Assembly: GCA_035540895.1 (NCBI GenBank)
Contig: DATLFR010000057.1
Span: 1 to 45,599 of the forward strand
Reading direction: 5' to 3'
Origin: Actinomycetota bacterium
GTDB lineage: Bacteria > Actinomycetota > JAICYB01
Length of the DNA: 45,599 nucleotides
The notes below the pieces were generated by a model. That model was not told where the DNA came from. It made no database searches and saw only the letters and a list, made by a program, of their open reading frames with translations. The position numbers and the translations under genes are program-made. Every line of letters begins with the position of its first letter. Positions within the stretch are counted from its first letter, which is position 1. Of this stretch, positions 7,231 through 15,287 are shown one piece after another.

Positions 7231-8361
7231 CTACCCCTGGCTGGGCAGGACGGCCAGAGGGTCGATCTCGATGAGGAACTCCGGACGCAGCAGCGCCTCG
7301 CACACGGCTCCCGTCGACGCGGGGTACGGCTCCCGGAGCAGCCGCTCCCTCACCCCGGCCACCTCGCGGTAGCGGTCCAGCCCGTCGGGGGTGACGTACT
7401 CGATGGTCTTCACGAGGTGCTGCGGTCCCCCGCCCGCCGCCTCGAGCACGCGCAGGATGTTCTCGTAGGTGTACTCGGCCTGCGCGGCCACGTCCCCGGC
7501 GTGCACCGCCCTCTCCGTCTCCGGGTCGAGGGCCGCCTGTCCGGACATGTACAGGACGTCGCCCGCCCGCACGGCCGGAGAGTAGGTGAGCTTGGAGTAC
7601 CGGTCCCAGCCTGGGTTGACCGCGACCGGGTCGTGACGGGAGGCGACCACGTCGAGGGAGATCGACGCGTCCGGGTGCTGCAGCCGGGAGAGCAGGATCC
7701 CGGCCGCGGCCGGGTATACGGGTCCGAGCATCTCCTTGCGGACGCGCCCGGTCCGCTTGTACTCGCCGAGCGTGGCCGGGGTGGTGTAGTCCACCGTCTT
7801 CACGACGTTCGAGAGCGTCAGACCGACCGCACCCAGCATCTCTGCGGCCCGCGCGAAGACGGCCTCGCTCTGTGCGACGAGGTCTCCCGCGCCGGGGGCG
7901 GTGAGCGAGGACAGGTAGACGACGCCCTCCGTCGCGTGTCCTCCCTCGAACGGGCTGCCCGGCGGTCCGGCGGTCACCTCGATCTCGATGAGCGCCTGCG
8001 GCCGCAGCAGACGGTTCACGACGACCGTGCAGACGGCGGGTGCGTGGCCCCCGAAGGTCTCCGAGCGCACGCCCGCCGCGCCCTCGTACTGCTCGATCCC
8101 CTCCGCGGTCACGTACTCGACCACACGGTGCACGTCGGCGAACCCCAGCTCGGCCGCCTCGAGGATGGCGCCGATCTTCGCGTACGCCGTCCGGGACTGC
8201 TCCTCCATGCCGCCACGGACGACGATCCGTCCCGCCTCCGGGTCGTACTCGGACGCGGAGTGTCCGGAGAGCCATGCCCTCCCTCCCAGATCCAGCCCGA
8301 GGGAGAACGTGTAACGGGAGTAGTCGAACCAGGGGAAGCGCTGCGGACGGATGGCGATCAC
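7231..8361 (-). CDS. triple-domain Rid (YjgF/YER057c/UK114) family protein
   Basis: This 376-residue protein is made of three consecutive Rid domains, at about residues 1-131, 132-242 and 243-376. Each has the pattern 'AWLSGH/VYLSSL/LYMSGQ ... VVKTVDY/IEYVT ... PA....'. Canonical RidA deaminases (about 130 residues, homotrimers) use an Arg (Arg105 in E. coli) in a P-A-R-S motif. Here the aligned residues are Val110, Ala near 219, and Ser near 349, so none has it. The three domains could fold as an intramolecular trimer. GTG 8361 overlaps the stop of the LLM oxidoreductase gene. Confidence 0.8.
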   Translation of the reverse strand: MIAIRPQRFPWFDYSRYTFSLGLDLGGRAWLSGHSASEYDPEAGRIVVRGGMEEQSRTAYAKIGAILEAAELGFADVHRVVEYVTAEGIEQYEGAAGVRSETFGGHAPAVCTVVVNRLLRPQALIEIEVTAGPPGSPFEGGHATEGVVYLSSLTAPGAGDLVAQSEAVFARAAEMLGAVGLTLSNVVKTVDYTTPATLGEYKRTGRVRKEMLGPVYPAAAGILLSRLQHPDASISLDVVASRHDPVAVNPGWDRYSKLTYSPAVRAGDVLYMSGQAALDPETERAVHAGDVAAQAEYTYENILRVLEAAGGGPQHLVKTIEYVTPDGLDRYREVAGVRERLLREPYPASTGAVCEALLRPEFLIEIDPLAVLPSQG

Positions 8362-9368
8362 GGGGCCAGCACCTCCAGGATCGCCTTCTGCGAGCTGCGG
8401 GTCACCTCGGGGGGCACGAAGTGCGTCGGCGGCGACAGCTTCATCGCGTCCACCAGCCCCTCGTAGCGACCGAGCTTCTCCCTCACCTCCTCCGGGGTGC
8501 CGGACAGGGTGAGCGCATCGACCATCTCGTCCGGACAGGCCTCCACCATCCCCTGCTCGTCGCCGTTGCGGAACCGCTCCTGGATCCGCCGGGCCTCGGT
8601 CAGGAAACCGTGGAAGTCGAAGAAGTCCTCGTAGGTGCGGACGCTCGCGTAGAAGGCGACCAGGCCGGCCGCCCACCGCTTGGCCTGCCGGGAGTCGTCG
8701 TCTATGACGCAGCACGCCGAGGCGACCACGTCGAGCGCGTCGCGTGCGCGGCCGCCGCGCTCCAGGCCGGCGGACAGGTTCGGCACCAGCCGCTCGGACA
8801 GGTAGGACGGGGAGCCCAGCTCGTGGCCGATCCATCCGTCCCCCACCTCACCGGCCAGCTTCGTCATCACGTCGCCGACCGCGGCGATGTAGATCGGGAC
8901 CGACTCCCGGACGGGTGGGAACGGGCGCTCGTAGCCGCGCAGCGCGATCCGCTCCCACTTGCCCTCGAACGAGATCGGCTCCCCGCGGTGCGCACCCGCC
9001 ATCACGAGGCGGATCACCTCGATCGTCTCCCGCAGGTGCGGGGCGGCCTTGCCGAACCGGGCGTTGTGCCAGTCGACGTTCAGCCGCTGCACCCCGGATC
9101 CGAGGCCGAGCACGAACCGCCCCCCGGTCAGCTCGTCGAGGTCGAGGGCGGTCAGAGCGGTCGTCATCGGGCTGCGCACGAACCCGAGGGCGATCGCGGT
9201 CCCCACCCGGACCTTCGATGTCCGGGTGGCGATGGCGGCCGCGGGCACGAACGCGCTGCGGTGGAGCTCGCTCACCCAGACATCGGAGAAGCCGGCGTCC
9301 TCGGCCGCCCTCGCCGCGTCGGTCAGCTCCTGCAGGCTCTCGCCCCAGGGGGCGTATCCGATCCTCAT
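8358..9368 (-). CDS. LLM-class (probably F420-dependent) oxidoreductase
   Basis: The 336-residue TIM-barrel protein matches the luciferase-like monooxygenase class, in the branch that includes F420-dependent reductases. Visible landmarks are the N-terminal MRIGYAPWGESLQELTDAA, GTAIALGF, and LGLGSGVQRLNVDW. In actinobacteria such enzymes commonly use F420 rather than FMN, but the cofactor cannot be proven from sequence. ATG 9368 overlaps the MaoC stop (ATGA), and its stop overlaps the Rid start, making a three-gene operon. The substrate is unknown. Confidence 0.82.
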   Translation of the reverse strand: MRIGYAPWGESLQELTDAARAAEDAGFSDVWVSELHRSAFVPAAAIATRTSKVRVGTAIALGFVRSPMTTALTALDLDELTGGRFVLGLGSGVQRLNVDWHNARFGKAAPHLRETIEVIRLVMAGAHRGEPISFEGKWERIALRGYERPFPPVRESVPIYIAAVGDVMTKLAGEVGDGWIGHELGSPSYLSERLVPNLSAGLERGGRARDALDVVASACCVIDDDSRQAKRWAAGLVAFYASVRTYEDFFDFHGFLTEARRIQERFRNGDEQGMVEACPDEMVDALTLSGTPEEVREKLGRYEGLVDAMKLSPPTHFVPPEVTRSSQKAILEVLAP

Positions 9369-9856
9369 GGCTGGGTCCTTTCGAACAGGTAGAGCGCGGC
9401 CGCCTCGACGAGGGTGTCGCCGCGCCCGTTCGTGCACGTCATCTCGATCGTCATCAGCCCGCGGGAGCCGCGGTCCTGCTTCTCGACGACGGTCAGCTCG
9501 ACCCCCACCGTGTCGCCGGGCAGGGCGGGGGCGCGGAACCGGACCCGGTCGTACCCCACGAGCGCGACCGTGGTGCGGTCGAAGCGTCCGGTCTGCTCGG
9601 ACAGGCCCCCCATCAGCAGCAGCAGGGCCGCGCCCGGGAGCGGACTGCGTCCGAACGGTGACGCGGCCGCGTACGCCTCGTCCACGAAGAGCGGGTGCGT
9701 GTAGCCACCCGTGGCCACCAGCTGGGAGACGAGCCCTTCGTCCACCTCTCGGGAGGGGGTGGAGAACGTGTCGCCCACGTCGAGCGCGTCGTAGGTGCCT
9801 GTCACGGTCGTGGCGTGGGAGCGGGCAACGTCTCTCCAGCGGTCGCGGTGTTCCAT
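9365..9856 (-). CDS. MaoC-like hotdog dehydratase
   Basis: The 163-residue protein has a single hotdog domain of the MaoC type. The GYTHPLFVDEAYAAASPFG segment corresponds to the 'D/N-x-N-P-x-H-x-D' hydratase motif, with Thr-His-Pro-Leu. Family members hydrate enoyl-CoA or act as thioesterase-like binding proteins. It is first in a leftward operon with the LLM oxidoreductase and triple-Rid genes. The start ATG lies next to the palindromic element shared with the divergent nitrilase gene. Confidence 0.78.
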   Translation of the reverse strand: MEHRDRWRDVARSHATTVTGTYDALDVGDTFSTPSREVDEGLVSQLVATGGYTHPLFVDEAYAAASPFGRSPLPGAALLLLMGGLSEQTGRFDRTTVALVGYDRVRFRAPALPGDTVGVELTVVEKQDRGSRGLMTIEMTCTNGRGDTLVEAAALYLFERTQP

Positions 9857-9874
9857 AATAAGGAACGCTGTTTC
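9850..9874. promoter_or_regulatory. palindromic operator over the -10 region of the nitrilase promoter
   Basis: GTTCC (9850-9854), ATAATAA, GGAAC (9862-9866), then GCT and GTTTC (9870-9874) give N7 and N3 spaced half-sites. CATAAT at 9854-9859 is a good -10 hexamer for the rightward gene. A bound repressor would block that promoter and lies at the start codon of the leftward MaoC gene. A near-identical layout occurs at 31987-32011. Confidence 0.55.
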
Positions 9875-9897
9875 GTTTTCGCGACCACGGGGGTGCG

Positions 9898-10914
9898 ATG
9901 GCGTTCCGGGCGCTCGCCCTGCAGACGACCTGCCGGTCGCTGGTCGGGGTCTCGGATGTGGACGAGGCGCGGGCGGCCATCCGGGCAGCGATCGAGCGCA
10001 TCGGCTCCCAGGTGGCGGGGAGCCTGGCTTTCATCGGTCCGGACTGCCGGCTCGTCGTCCTGCCCGAGTACGTCCTGACCGGACACCCGCTGGGGGAGCC
10101 GATCGAGGTCTGGGCCGAGCGGGCGGCGATCGCGCCGGACGGCCCGGAGTACGAGACGCTCGGCGAGATCGCCCGGGGACACGGCGTCTACCTGGCCGGC
10201 AACGCCTACGAGACCGACCCCCACTTCCCGGGCTGGTACTTCCAGGCCTCGTTCGTGATCTCTCCCGGCGGAGAGGTCGTCCTGCGCTACCGGCGCCTCA
10301 ACTCGATGTTCTCCCCCACCCCGCACGACGTGCTGGACCGCTACCTCGAGCACTACGACGACCTGTTCCCGGTCGCCCGGACGGAGATCGGGACGCTCGC
10401 CTGCATCGCGTCGGAGGAGATCCTCTTCCCAGAGGTCGCTCGGTGCCTGGCCATGAAGGGAGCCGAGGTCTTCCTGCACTCCACCTCGGAGATCGGATCC
10501 CCGCTCCCGACGCAGAAGGACGTGGCGAAGCGCGCCCGGGCGATCGAGAACCTGGCCTACGTGGTCTCGGCGAACACGGCCGGCATCGAGGGTTCGCCGA
10601 TCCCCGCCGGGTCCACCGACGGCAAGTCGCAGGTGGTCGACTTCGAAGGGCGGGTGCTCGTCGAGGCCGGGCCCGGCGAGTCGATGGTCGCGAACGCGAC
10701 GATCGAGCTCGACGCGCTGCGCGCGGCCCGTCGCCGTCCGGGCATGCAGAACCTCCTCGCCCGGAACCGGTTCGACCTCTACGCGCCGGAGTACGCACGC
10801 GGGTCCTTCCATGAGGCGAACGGGCTCGCGGGAGCCGAGCCCGACCGGGCCTACTTCATGCGCGCGCAGCGGCAGGTGATCGACCGCCTGGTCGAGCGCG
10901 GGGTGATCGGGTGA
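9898..10914 (+). CDS. nitrilase-superfamily carbon-nitrogen hydrolase
   Basis: The 338-residue protein has the nitrilase/amidase fold that cleaves C-N bonds with a Glu-Lys-Cys triad. The Glu is Glu57 (VLPEYV) and the nucleophile Cys169 (ACIASEE). The usual lysine in the 'YRK' motif appears as Arg133 (LRYRRLN), an unusual change at a catalytic position. The ATG at 9898 follows a G-rich stretch. GTG of the aldehyde dehydrogenase overlaps the stop, so the pair could hydrolyse an amide or nitrile and oxidise an aldehyde in one pathway. The substrate is not recognisable. Confidence 0.8.
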   Translation: MAFRALALQTTCRSLVGVSDVDEARAAIRAAIERIGSQVAGSLAFIGPDCRLVVLPEYVLTGHPLGEPIEVWAERAAIAPDGPEYETLGEIARGHGVYLAGNAYETDPHFPGWYFQASFVISPGGEVVLRYRRLNSMFSPTPHDVLDRYLEHYDDLFPVARTEIGTLACIASEEILFPEVARCLAMKGAEVFLHSTSEIGSPLPTQKDVAKRARAIENLAYVVSANTAGIEGSPIPAGSTDGKSQVVDFEGRVLVEAGPGESMVANATIELDALRAARRRPGMQNLLARNRFDLYAPEYARGSFHEANGLAGAEPDRAYFMRAQRQVIDRLVERGVIG

Positions 10915-12323
10915 GCCGGACGATCGACGTGGTCAACCCGCGCACCGGACGGGTCGACCACCGCATCGCCGCCACCGACCCCGAGGTGCTGGGCACGCTG
11001 GCCGGGGAGATACGCGAGGAGCAGCGTCAGTGGGAGGCGTCCGGTCTGGACGCCCGCACCGGCACCCTGCTCGAGTGGGCGGACACGGTCCATGCCGCGC
11101 GGGCCGCGCTGGTCGAGGCGCTCGTCGCCGATACCGGACGCCTGGCCGAGTCCCACATGGAGGTGGACGCGGTCGTCGGCTCCCTGCGGCGCTGGGCGGC
11201 CGGCGCCGCGGATGCGCTCGGCTCCCCCGAGCGCCGGGCGGCTTCGGTCCCGGGCGTGGCCGTCGAGCAGGCGGTCCGTCCCTACCCCCTGGTCGGCGTC
11301 ATCAGCCCGTGGAACTTCCCGTTGCTTCTGTCCACGATCGACGCCATCCCCGCGCTGGTCGCCGGGTGCGCGGTGATCGTGAAGCCGAGCGAGATCGCAC
11401 CGCGGTTCGTGGAGCCCCTGCGGGAGACGGTCCCGGACGCGCTCCCGCTCGCGCTCGTCACCGGGGATAGCGAGACGGGCGCCGCGCTGGTCGAGACGGT
11501 GGACGCGATCTGCTTCACCGGGAGCGTGGCGACCGGACGGAAGGTGGCCGAGCAGGCGGCCCGCCGGTTCATCCCGGCCTTCTGCGAGCTGGGCGGGAAG
11601 GACCCGGCCGTGGTGCTGTCCTCGGCCGACCTGGACCGCGCCACCTCGGCGGTCCTGTGGGGGGCGACCGCGAACGCCGGACAGTCCTGCCAGTCGATCG
11701 AGCGCGTCTACGTCGCCGCCGACGTCTTCGAGGAGTTCGTGGACCGGCTCGTGGCGAAGGCGGCCGCGGTCCAGCTCGCCGTCCCGGAGCCTACGTCCGG
11801 ACAGATCGGCCCGATCATCGCCCCCCGCCAGGTGGCGGTGATCGAGGACCACCTCCGCGACGCCGTGGACAAGGGAGCCCGGGTCCTGAGCGGGGGCGAG
11901 GTGGAGCGGGTGGACGGAGGGGCCTACGTCCGGCCGACCGTGCTCACGGAGGTCGACCACTCCATGAGGGTGATGACCGAGGAAACGTTCGGACCTCTCG
12001 TCCCCGTCATGGCGTTCGGCTCGCCGGACGAAGCGGTCCGCCTGGCCAACGACACCCACTACGGCCTGAGCGCGGCCGTCTTCGGAGCCGAGGACGAGGC
12101 GGTCCAGCTCGCCTCCCGGCTCGAGGCCGGCGCGGTCAGCATCAACGACGCGTCGCTGACCGCGCTCGTGCACGACGGGGAGAAGAACTCGTTCAAGATG
12201 TCCGGGCTCGGGGGGTCGCGGATGGGAGCCGCGTCCATCCGCCGTTTCGTGCGGCGCCAGGCCCTGCTGGTGTCGGAGCGTACGGACCCCGACCCCTGGT
12301 GGTACCCGCACCTGAGGGGTTGA
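10911..12323 (+). CDS. NAD(P)+-dependent aldehyde dehydrogenase
   Basis: The 470-residue protein is a full-length aldehyde dehydrogenase. Landmarks are SPWNFP with Asn135 (oxyanion hole), Lys158 in VIVKPS (cofactor binding), the general base Glu226 in CELGGKDP, and the nucleophile Cys260 in NAGQSCQS. All key residues are present, so it is probably active. It is coupled to the nitrilase gene by a GTGA overlap and followed by a hairpin at 12326. The aldehyde substrate is unknown. Confidence 0.92.
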   Translation: MSRTIDVVNPRTGRVDHRIAATDPEVLGTLAGEIREEQRQWEASGLDARTGTLLEWADTVHAARAALVEALVADTGRLAESHMEVDAVVGSLRRWAAGAADALGSPERRAASVPGVAVEQAVRPYPLVGVISPWNFPLLLSTIDAIPALVAGCAVIVKPSEIAPRFVEPLRETVPDALPLALVTGDSETGAALVETVDAICFTGSVATGRKVAEQAARRFIPAFCELGGKDPAVVLSSADLDRATSAVLWGATANAGQSCQSIERVYVAADVFEEFVDRLVAKAAAVQLAVPEPTSGQIGPIIAPRQVAVIEDHLRDAVDKGARVLSGGEVERVDGGAYVRPTVLTEVDHSMRVMTEETFGPLVPVMAFGSPDEAVRLANDTHYGLSAAVFGAEDEAVQLASRLEAGAVSINDASLTALVHDGEKNSFKMSGLGGSRMGAASIRRFVRRQALLVSERTDPDPWWYPHLRG

Positions 12324-12325
12324 GC

Positions 12326-12348
12326 CGGCTCCCGTGACGCGGGAGCCG
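12326..12348 (+). terminator. terminator-like hairpin after aldehyde dehydrogenase
   Basis: CGGCTCCCG and CGGGAGCCG form a perfect 9-bp stem around a 5-base TGACG loop, three bases after the stop codon. No T-tract follows, as is common in high-GC actinobacteria. Confidence 0.55.
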
Positions 12349-12378
12349 CACACGTCCGTCCGCCCCGCCTCCCCGCTC

Positions 12379-12472
12379 CCACGTGTGCGTAGGACGTGTC
12401 GCCCGTGGCACCGAACGCGCACGACTGGCACCCAGACAGGGACCCGGCCTCCACGTGTGCGCAGGACGGGTC
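12379..12472. repeat. pair of 22-bp direct repeats
   Basis: Copies at 12379-12400 and 12451-12472 both begin CCACGTGTGCG and differ at two positions, with starts 72 bases apart. They lie between the terminator hairpin and the promoter of the gene at 12563. Their role is unknown; binding sites or a remnant of local duplication are possible. Confidence 0.45.
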
Positions 12473-12526
12473 ACACGCGAGACGGACGGCGGCCTGCCCG
12501 CCCGTTGACCCTTCGCCTGCCGCTCT

Positions 12527-12551
12527 GGAACAATGTTCCGTACACCGGAAC
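12527..12551. promoter_or_regulatory. GGAAC/GTTCC triple half-site operator
   Basis: GGAACAATGTTCC (12527-12539) is a perfect 13-bp palindrome. GTACACC and another GGAAC (12547-12551) follow, giving the same N3 and N7 spacings seen at 9850. A TTGACC hexamer at about 12504 lies upstream and could be the -35 element of the gene at 12563. Confidence 0.55.
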
Positions 12552-12562
12552 GGGGAGGTGCA

Positions 12563-13015
12563 GTGCAGACGACGAACATCCGCCAGGAGATGCCTCTGCT
12601 CGCGCGCCACGAGGGCATCTGGGAGGGCACCTACACGTTCGTCGACCGTGAGGCGAAGGTGATCGACCGCCACGCGTCCCGCCTCACGTGCTCCTTCCCC
12701 GAAGACCCGTCCACCCCGTACCACCAGACGAACGAGTACACGTGGGAGGACGGGCGGACCGAGCGCATCGAGTTCCCCGCCACCTACGCCGACGGGAGGC
12801 TCCACTTCGACACGGAGCGCATCGACGGCGTGTGCTGGGAGGTGGACGACCACTGCATCGTCCTGCACTGGGTCTACAAGGCGGACCGTTCGGTCACCCT
12901 CTACGAGCTGATCCACCTCGACGACTCTGGGAACAACCGCTCCCGCACGTGGCACTGGTTCAAGGACGGCGTCTGCTTCCAGCGGACGTTGATCGACGAG
13001 CACCGCGTGAGCTGA
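12563..13015 (+). CDS. uncharacterised beta-barrel (calycin-like) protein
   Basis: A 150-residue soluble protein starting with GTG after GGGGAGG. It is rich in Trp, His and acidic residues and shows repeated strand patterns (EGIWEGTYTFVDREAKV, ADGRLHFDTERIDG), suggesting a lipocalin-like barrel, perhaps near DUF3598. An ATG at 12533 lies inside the operator and is rejected as the start. The next gene begins two bases after its stop. Function is unknown; context suggests it belongs with the DUF1838 and TetR genes. Confidence 0.6.
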   Translation: MQTTNIRQEMPLLARHEGIWEGTYTFVDREAKVIDRHASRLTCSFPEDPSTPYHQTNEYTWEDGRTERIEFPATYADGRLHFDTERIDGVCWEVDDHCIVLHWVYKADRSVTLYELIHLDDSGNNRSRTWHWFKDGVCFQRTLIDEHRVS

Positions 13016-13016
13016 C

Positions 13017-13820
13017 GTGCCGACGCCGCCCCCGCTCGACCTGAGCGACCCGGCCGCGAGCATGCGGGCTCTGATCAAGGCCCGCGCCTCCCTGGACGGT
13101 TCGGACACGGTGACCTGGTTCACCGGCAACGTCCACGCCTGGCCCCCGGAACGTCCCGGACCGCCGCTGTTGGGGATAGAGGGGTACAACATCGCCCGGG
13201 CCGTCGAGACCGAGGGGGGCTGGGACCTGCTCACACGGGAGGCCGTCTTCTACCTAGACCCCTTCCGGCGGGAGCCGATCGACGAGTGGGCGAACCCGTT
13301 CACGGGGGAGACCGTAGAGGTCGTCCACATCTTCAACGACCCGGTGAACCAGCGGTTCCGCCTCCAGGGCCCGCACGGTCCGTGGCGCCTCCCCGTCACC
13401 GGGATGGGCGACGACCTCTACTTCAACGTCGACGTCCTGCTCGCGTACCCGTCCCCGCTCCCGCGAGCCGAGTTCCCGGAGCACTCGGGCGACGACACGT
13501 ACCGCGCGGCCGAGCTCTTCCAGTTCTTCTGCAAGACGTCCGAGATCGCCGACGAGGCGAACGTGAACGCGTCTTGCAACGTGTCCTGGACGCGGCTCGG
13601 GCCGTGGCTCCCGTGGATGCGGATGTCCGACCGGCCCGGGATGCTCGTCTACCACTGCCGGGGCAAGAAGCTGGAGGGGGGGTACGGCGCGCTGCCCGAC
13701 TGGATCCGCGAGCGCATCGACCGGGACGCCCCGACGTACCGGGAGGCGCCCCGGGAGCTCACCGAGCCCAACGAGACGAGCTGGACGTACTTCCGCAAGC
13801 TTCTCGCATCACGGGCGTAA
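13017..13820 (+). CDS. DUF1838-family protein
   Basis: The 267-residue protein resembles DUF1838: the core EWANPFTGETVEVVHIFNDP segment and the N-terminal VTWFTGNVHAWPPERPG stretch are characteristic. There is no signal peptide. The family has no established activity that I know of. It starts with GTG one base after the preceding stop and is followed 23 bases later by the TetR gene, which has its own -10 element. Confidence 0.68.
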   Translation: MPTPPPLDLSDPAASMRALIKARASLDGSDTVTWFTGNVHAWPPERPGPPLLGIEGYNIARAVETEGGWDLLTREAVFYLDPFRREPIDEWANPFTGETVEVVHIFNDPVNQRFRLQGPHGPWRLPVTGMGDDLYFNVDVLLAYPSPLPRAEFPEHSGDDTYRAAELFQFFCKTSEIADEANVNASCNVSWTRLGPWLPWMRMSDRPGMLVYHCRGKKLEGGYGALPDWIRERIDRDAPTYREAPRELTEPNETSWTYFRKLLASRA

Positions 13821-13828
13821 CGGACCGC

Positions 13829-13834
13829 TACACT
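13829..13834 (+). promoter_or_regulatory. -10 element (TACACT), probable leaderless TetR start
   Basis: TACACT lies nine bases before ATG 13844, in the short gap after the DUF1838 gene. No ribosome-binding site is apparent between. This would give TetR its own promoter in addition to read-through. Confidence 0.35.
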
Positions 13835-13843
13835 GGCGGTCGG

Positions 13844-14443
13844 ATGCCCAAGATCTCTGCGGCGACCCTTCACGAGCATCGGGCGGAGACGATCGACCGA
13901 CTGCTCGACGCGTGGGGGGAGCTGGTGATGACCCGCGGGTACGAGGGGCTCTCGCTGGCGGACGTGGCCGCGAAGGCCGGGCTCGCCCGGACCGCCATCT
14001 ACAACTACTTCCCGGACCGGGAGGCCTTGCTGTTCGCCTGGACCCATCGCGAGGTCCAGCGGACGATGGAGTCGTTCGAGCGGGAGCTGCAGGACGCGGA
14101 CTCGGTCTCTGACAAGCTCCGCGCGTTCGTCCGTCTGCAGCTGGAGGCGTTCGCCGCCCGCCACCTGCCGCCCGGACAGGAGGTCATGCAGTTCCTGCGG
14201 CCGGAGACGTACAGCCGCTTCCACGAGCACATCGAGCCCGTGGAGCGGGTGCTGACCGGGATCCTGCAGGAGGGGTTCTCCAGCGGCGAGTTCAAGGGCG
14301 GCGCACCGGAGGAGATGGGCCCGATGGTGATGGCCTGCGTGGGAGCCGAGCGCATCCCGATCGCCCAAGGCACCCACGATGTCGGCGACGCGGCCGAGAG
14401 GGTCTCCTCGTTCCTTCTCCGCGCCCTCGGCGCTCCCGCGTAA
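13844..14443 (+). CDS. TetR-family transcriptional regulator
   Basis: The 199-residue protein has the TetR HTH at about residues 15-60 (SLADVAAKAGLARTAIYNYFPDRE is the helix-turn-helix core) and a helical ligand-binding domain after it. It lies just upstream of a palindromic site (14457-14477) in the SDR/acyl-CoA ligase promoter, so local repression is likely. Related sites before the heme-oxygenase operon and the fused transporter suggest a wider regulon; the ligand may be an acyl-CoA or similar, which is inference. Confidence 0.9.
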   Translation: MPKISAATLHEHRAETIDRLLDAWGELVMTRGYEGLSLADVAAKAGLARTAIYNYFPDREALLFAWTHREVQRTMESFERELQDADSVSDKLRAFVRLQLEAFAARHLPPGQEVMQFLRPETYSRFHEHIEPVERVLTGILQEGFSSGEFKGGAPEEMGPMVMACVGAERIPIAQGTHDVGDAAERVSSFLLRALGAPA

Positions 14444-14456
14444 CCGGCCTCCCCGG

Positions 14457-14477
14457 TTCGTGACATAATGTCGCGAA
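14457..14477. promoter_or_regulatory. 21-bp palindromic TetR-type operator over the SDR -10 element
   Basis: The core GACATAATGTC (14462-14472) is a perfect palindrome around a central A. Arms TTCG and CGAA extend it to 21 bases with one mismatched pair. The core includes CATAAT (14464-14469), a good -10 hexamer, so binding would block transcription of the SDR operon. The position directly downstream of the TetR gene supports TetR as the binder. Confidence 0.65.
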
Positions 14478-14499
14478 ACACGGGAGCAGGGGGTCGGTC

Positions 14500-15285
14500 A
14501 TGGGGGCTCTGCGAGACAAGGTGATCGTTGTCACCGGCGCCAGCCGGGGACTCGGCGAGGCGATGGCGTTGGGTTTCGCGAGCGAGAACGCCACGCTCGT
14601 CCTGGCTGCCCGAACGGTTCCCGACCTCGAGCGCGTCGCGGACGCGTGCCGGGAGGCGGGCGCGGGGGACGTGAAGGTGGTGCCGACCGACATCACCTCC
14701 GAGGAGCAGGTCCAGCACCTCGTGGACGAGACCCTGTCCGCGTTCGGACGGATCGACACCTTCGTCGCGAACGCGGGCGCCTCCTACCTGACCTGGACCG
14801 AGGAGCGCTTCGGACACCTCACCACCTACCCGCGCGAGATCGTCGAGCGGTTGTTCGAGCTGAACACCATCGGGACGTGGTTGTGCATGAAGGCGGCCCT
14901 CCCGGCCATGAAGGAGGGATCGAGCTTCATCAACGTGGGTTCGGAGACAGGACGCCTGGCCATGGCCGGCATGGGGTTCTACGCCGTGAGCAAGGCGACG
15001 ATCGACACGATGACGACGATCGCCTCGAAGGAGATGGCCGATCAGGGCGTGCGCGTGAACTGCCTCACCCCCGGGGGCATGGTCGACACCCATCTGTTCG
15101 GCCCGAACAAGATGCCGCCGCAGATGCGGGAGCGCGTCCCCCATCAACCTCCCGACGTGATCGTCCCGGCCGCGATCTGGCTCGCCTCGGACGACTCGCG
15201 CGACGTCAACGGAGCGTTCGTCGTCGGCCGCGAGTTCAACAGCCGACCGGTCGAGGAGACCCGGGCCGCGCTCGTCACCAGCTGA
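14500..15285 (+). CDS. SDR-family NAD(P)-dependent oxidoreductase
   Basis: The 261-residue protein is a classical short-chain dehydrogenase/reductase. TGASRGLG at about residues 12-19 binds the nucleotide, NVGSE provides the catalytic serine, and YAVSK supplies Tyr and Lys. The LNTIGTWLCMKAAL stretch carries the structural Asn. It may reduce or oxidise a hydroxyacyl-CoA or alcohol. It is followed two bases later by an acyl-CoA ligase, forming an operon behind a TetR-type operator. Confidence 0.9.
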   Translation: MGALRDKVIVVTGASRGLGEAMALGFASENATLVLAARTVPDLERVADACREAGAGDVKVVPTDITSEEQVQHLVDETLSAFGRIDTFVANAGASYLTWTEERFGHLTTYPREIVERLFELNTIGTWLCMKAALPAMKEGSSFINVGSETGRLAMAGMGFYAVSKATIDTMTTIASKEMADQGVRVNCLTPGGMVDTHLFGPNKMPPQMRERVPHQPPDVIVPAAIWLASDDSRDVNGAFVVGREFNSRPVEETRAALVTS

Positions 15286-15287
15286 CG

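Noticed and set aside
10851-12431. Open frame of about 526 codons on the minus strand
   Set aside because: It is antisense to the aldehyde dehydrogenase, which has all its catalytic residues.
12379-12472. CRISPR-like array
   Set aside because: Only two 22-bp copies with two mismatches occur, no third unit exists, and no cas genes are present.
12533-12562. Start at ATG 12533 for the gene ending at 13015
   Set aside because: It is in the middle of the palindromic operator. GTG 12563 has a ribosome-binding site and a better domain start.
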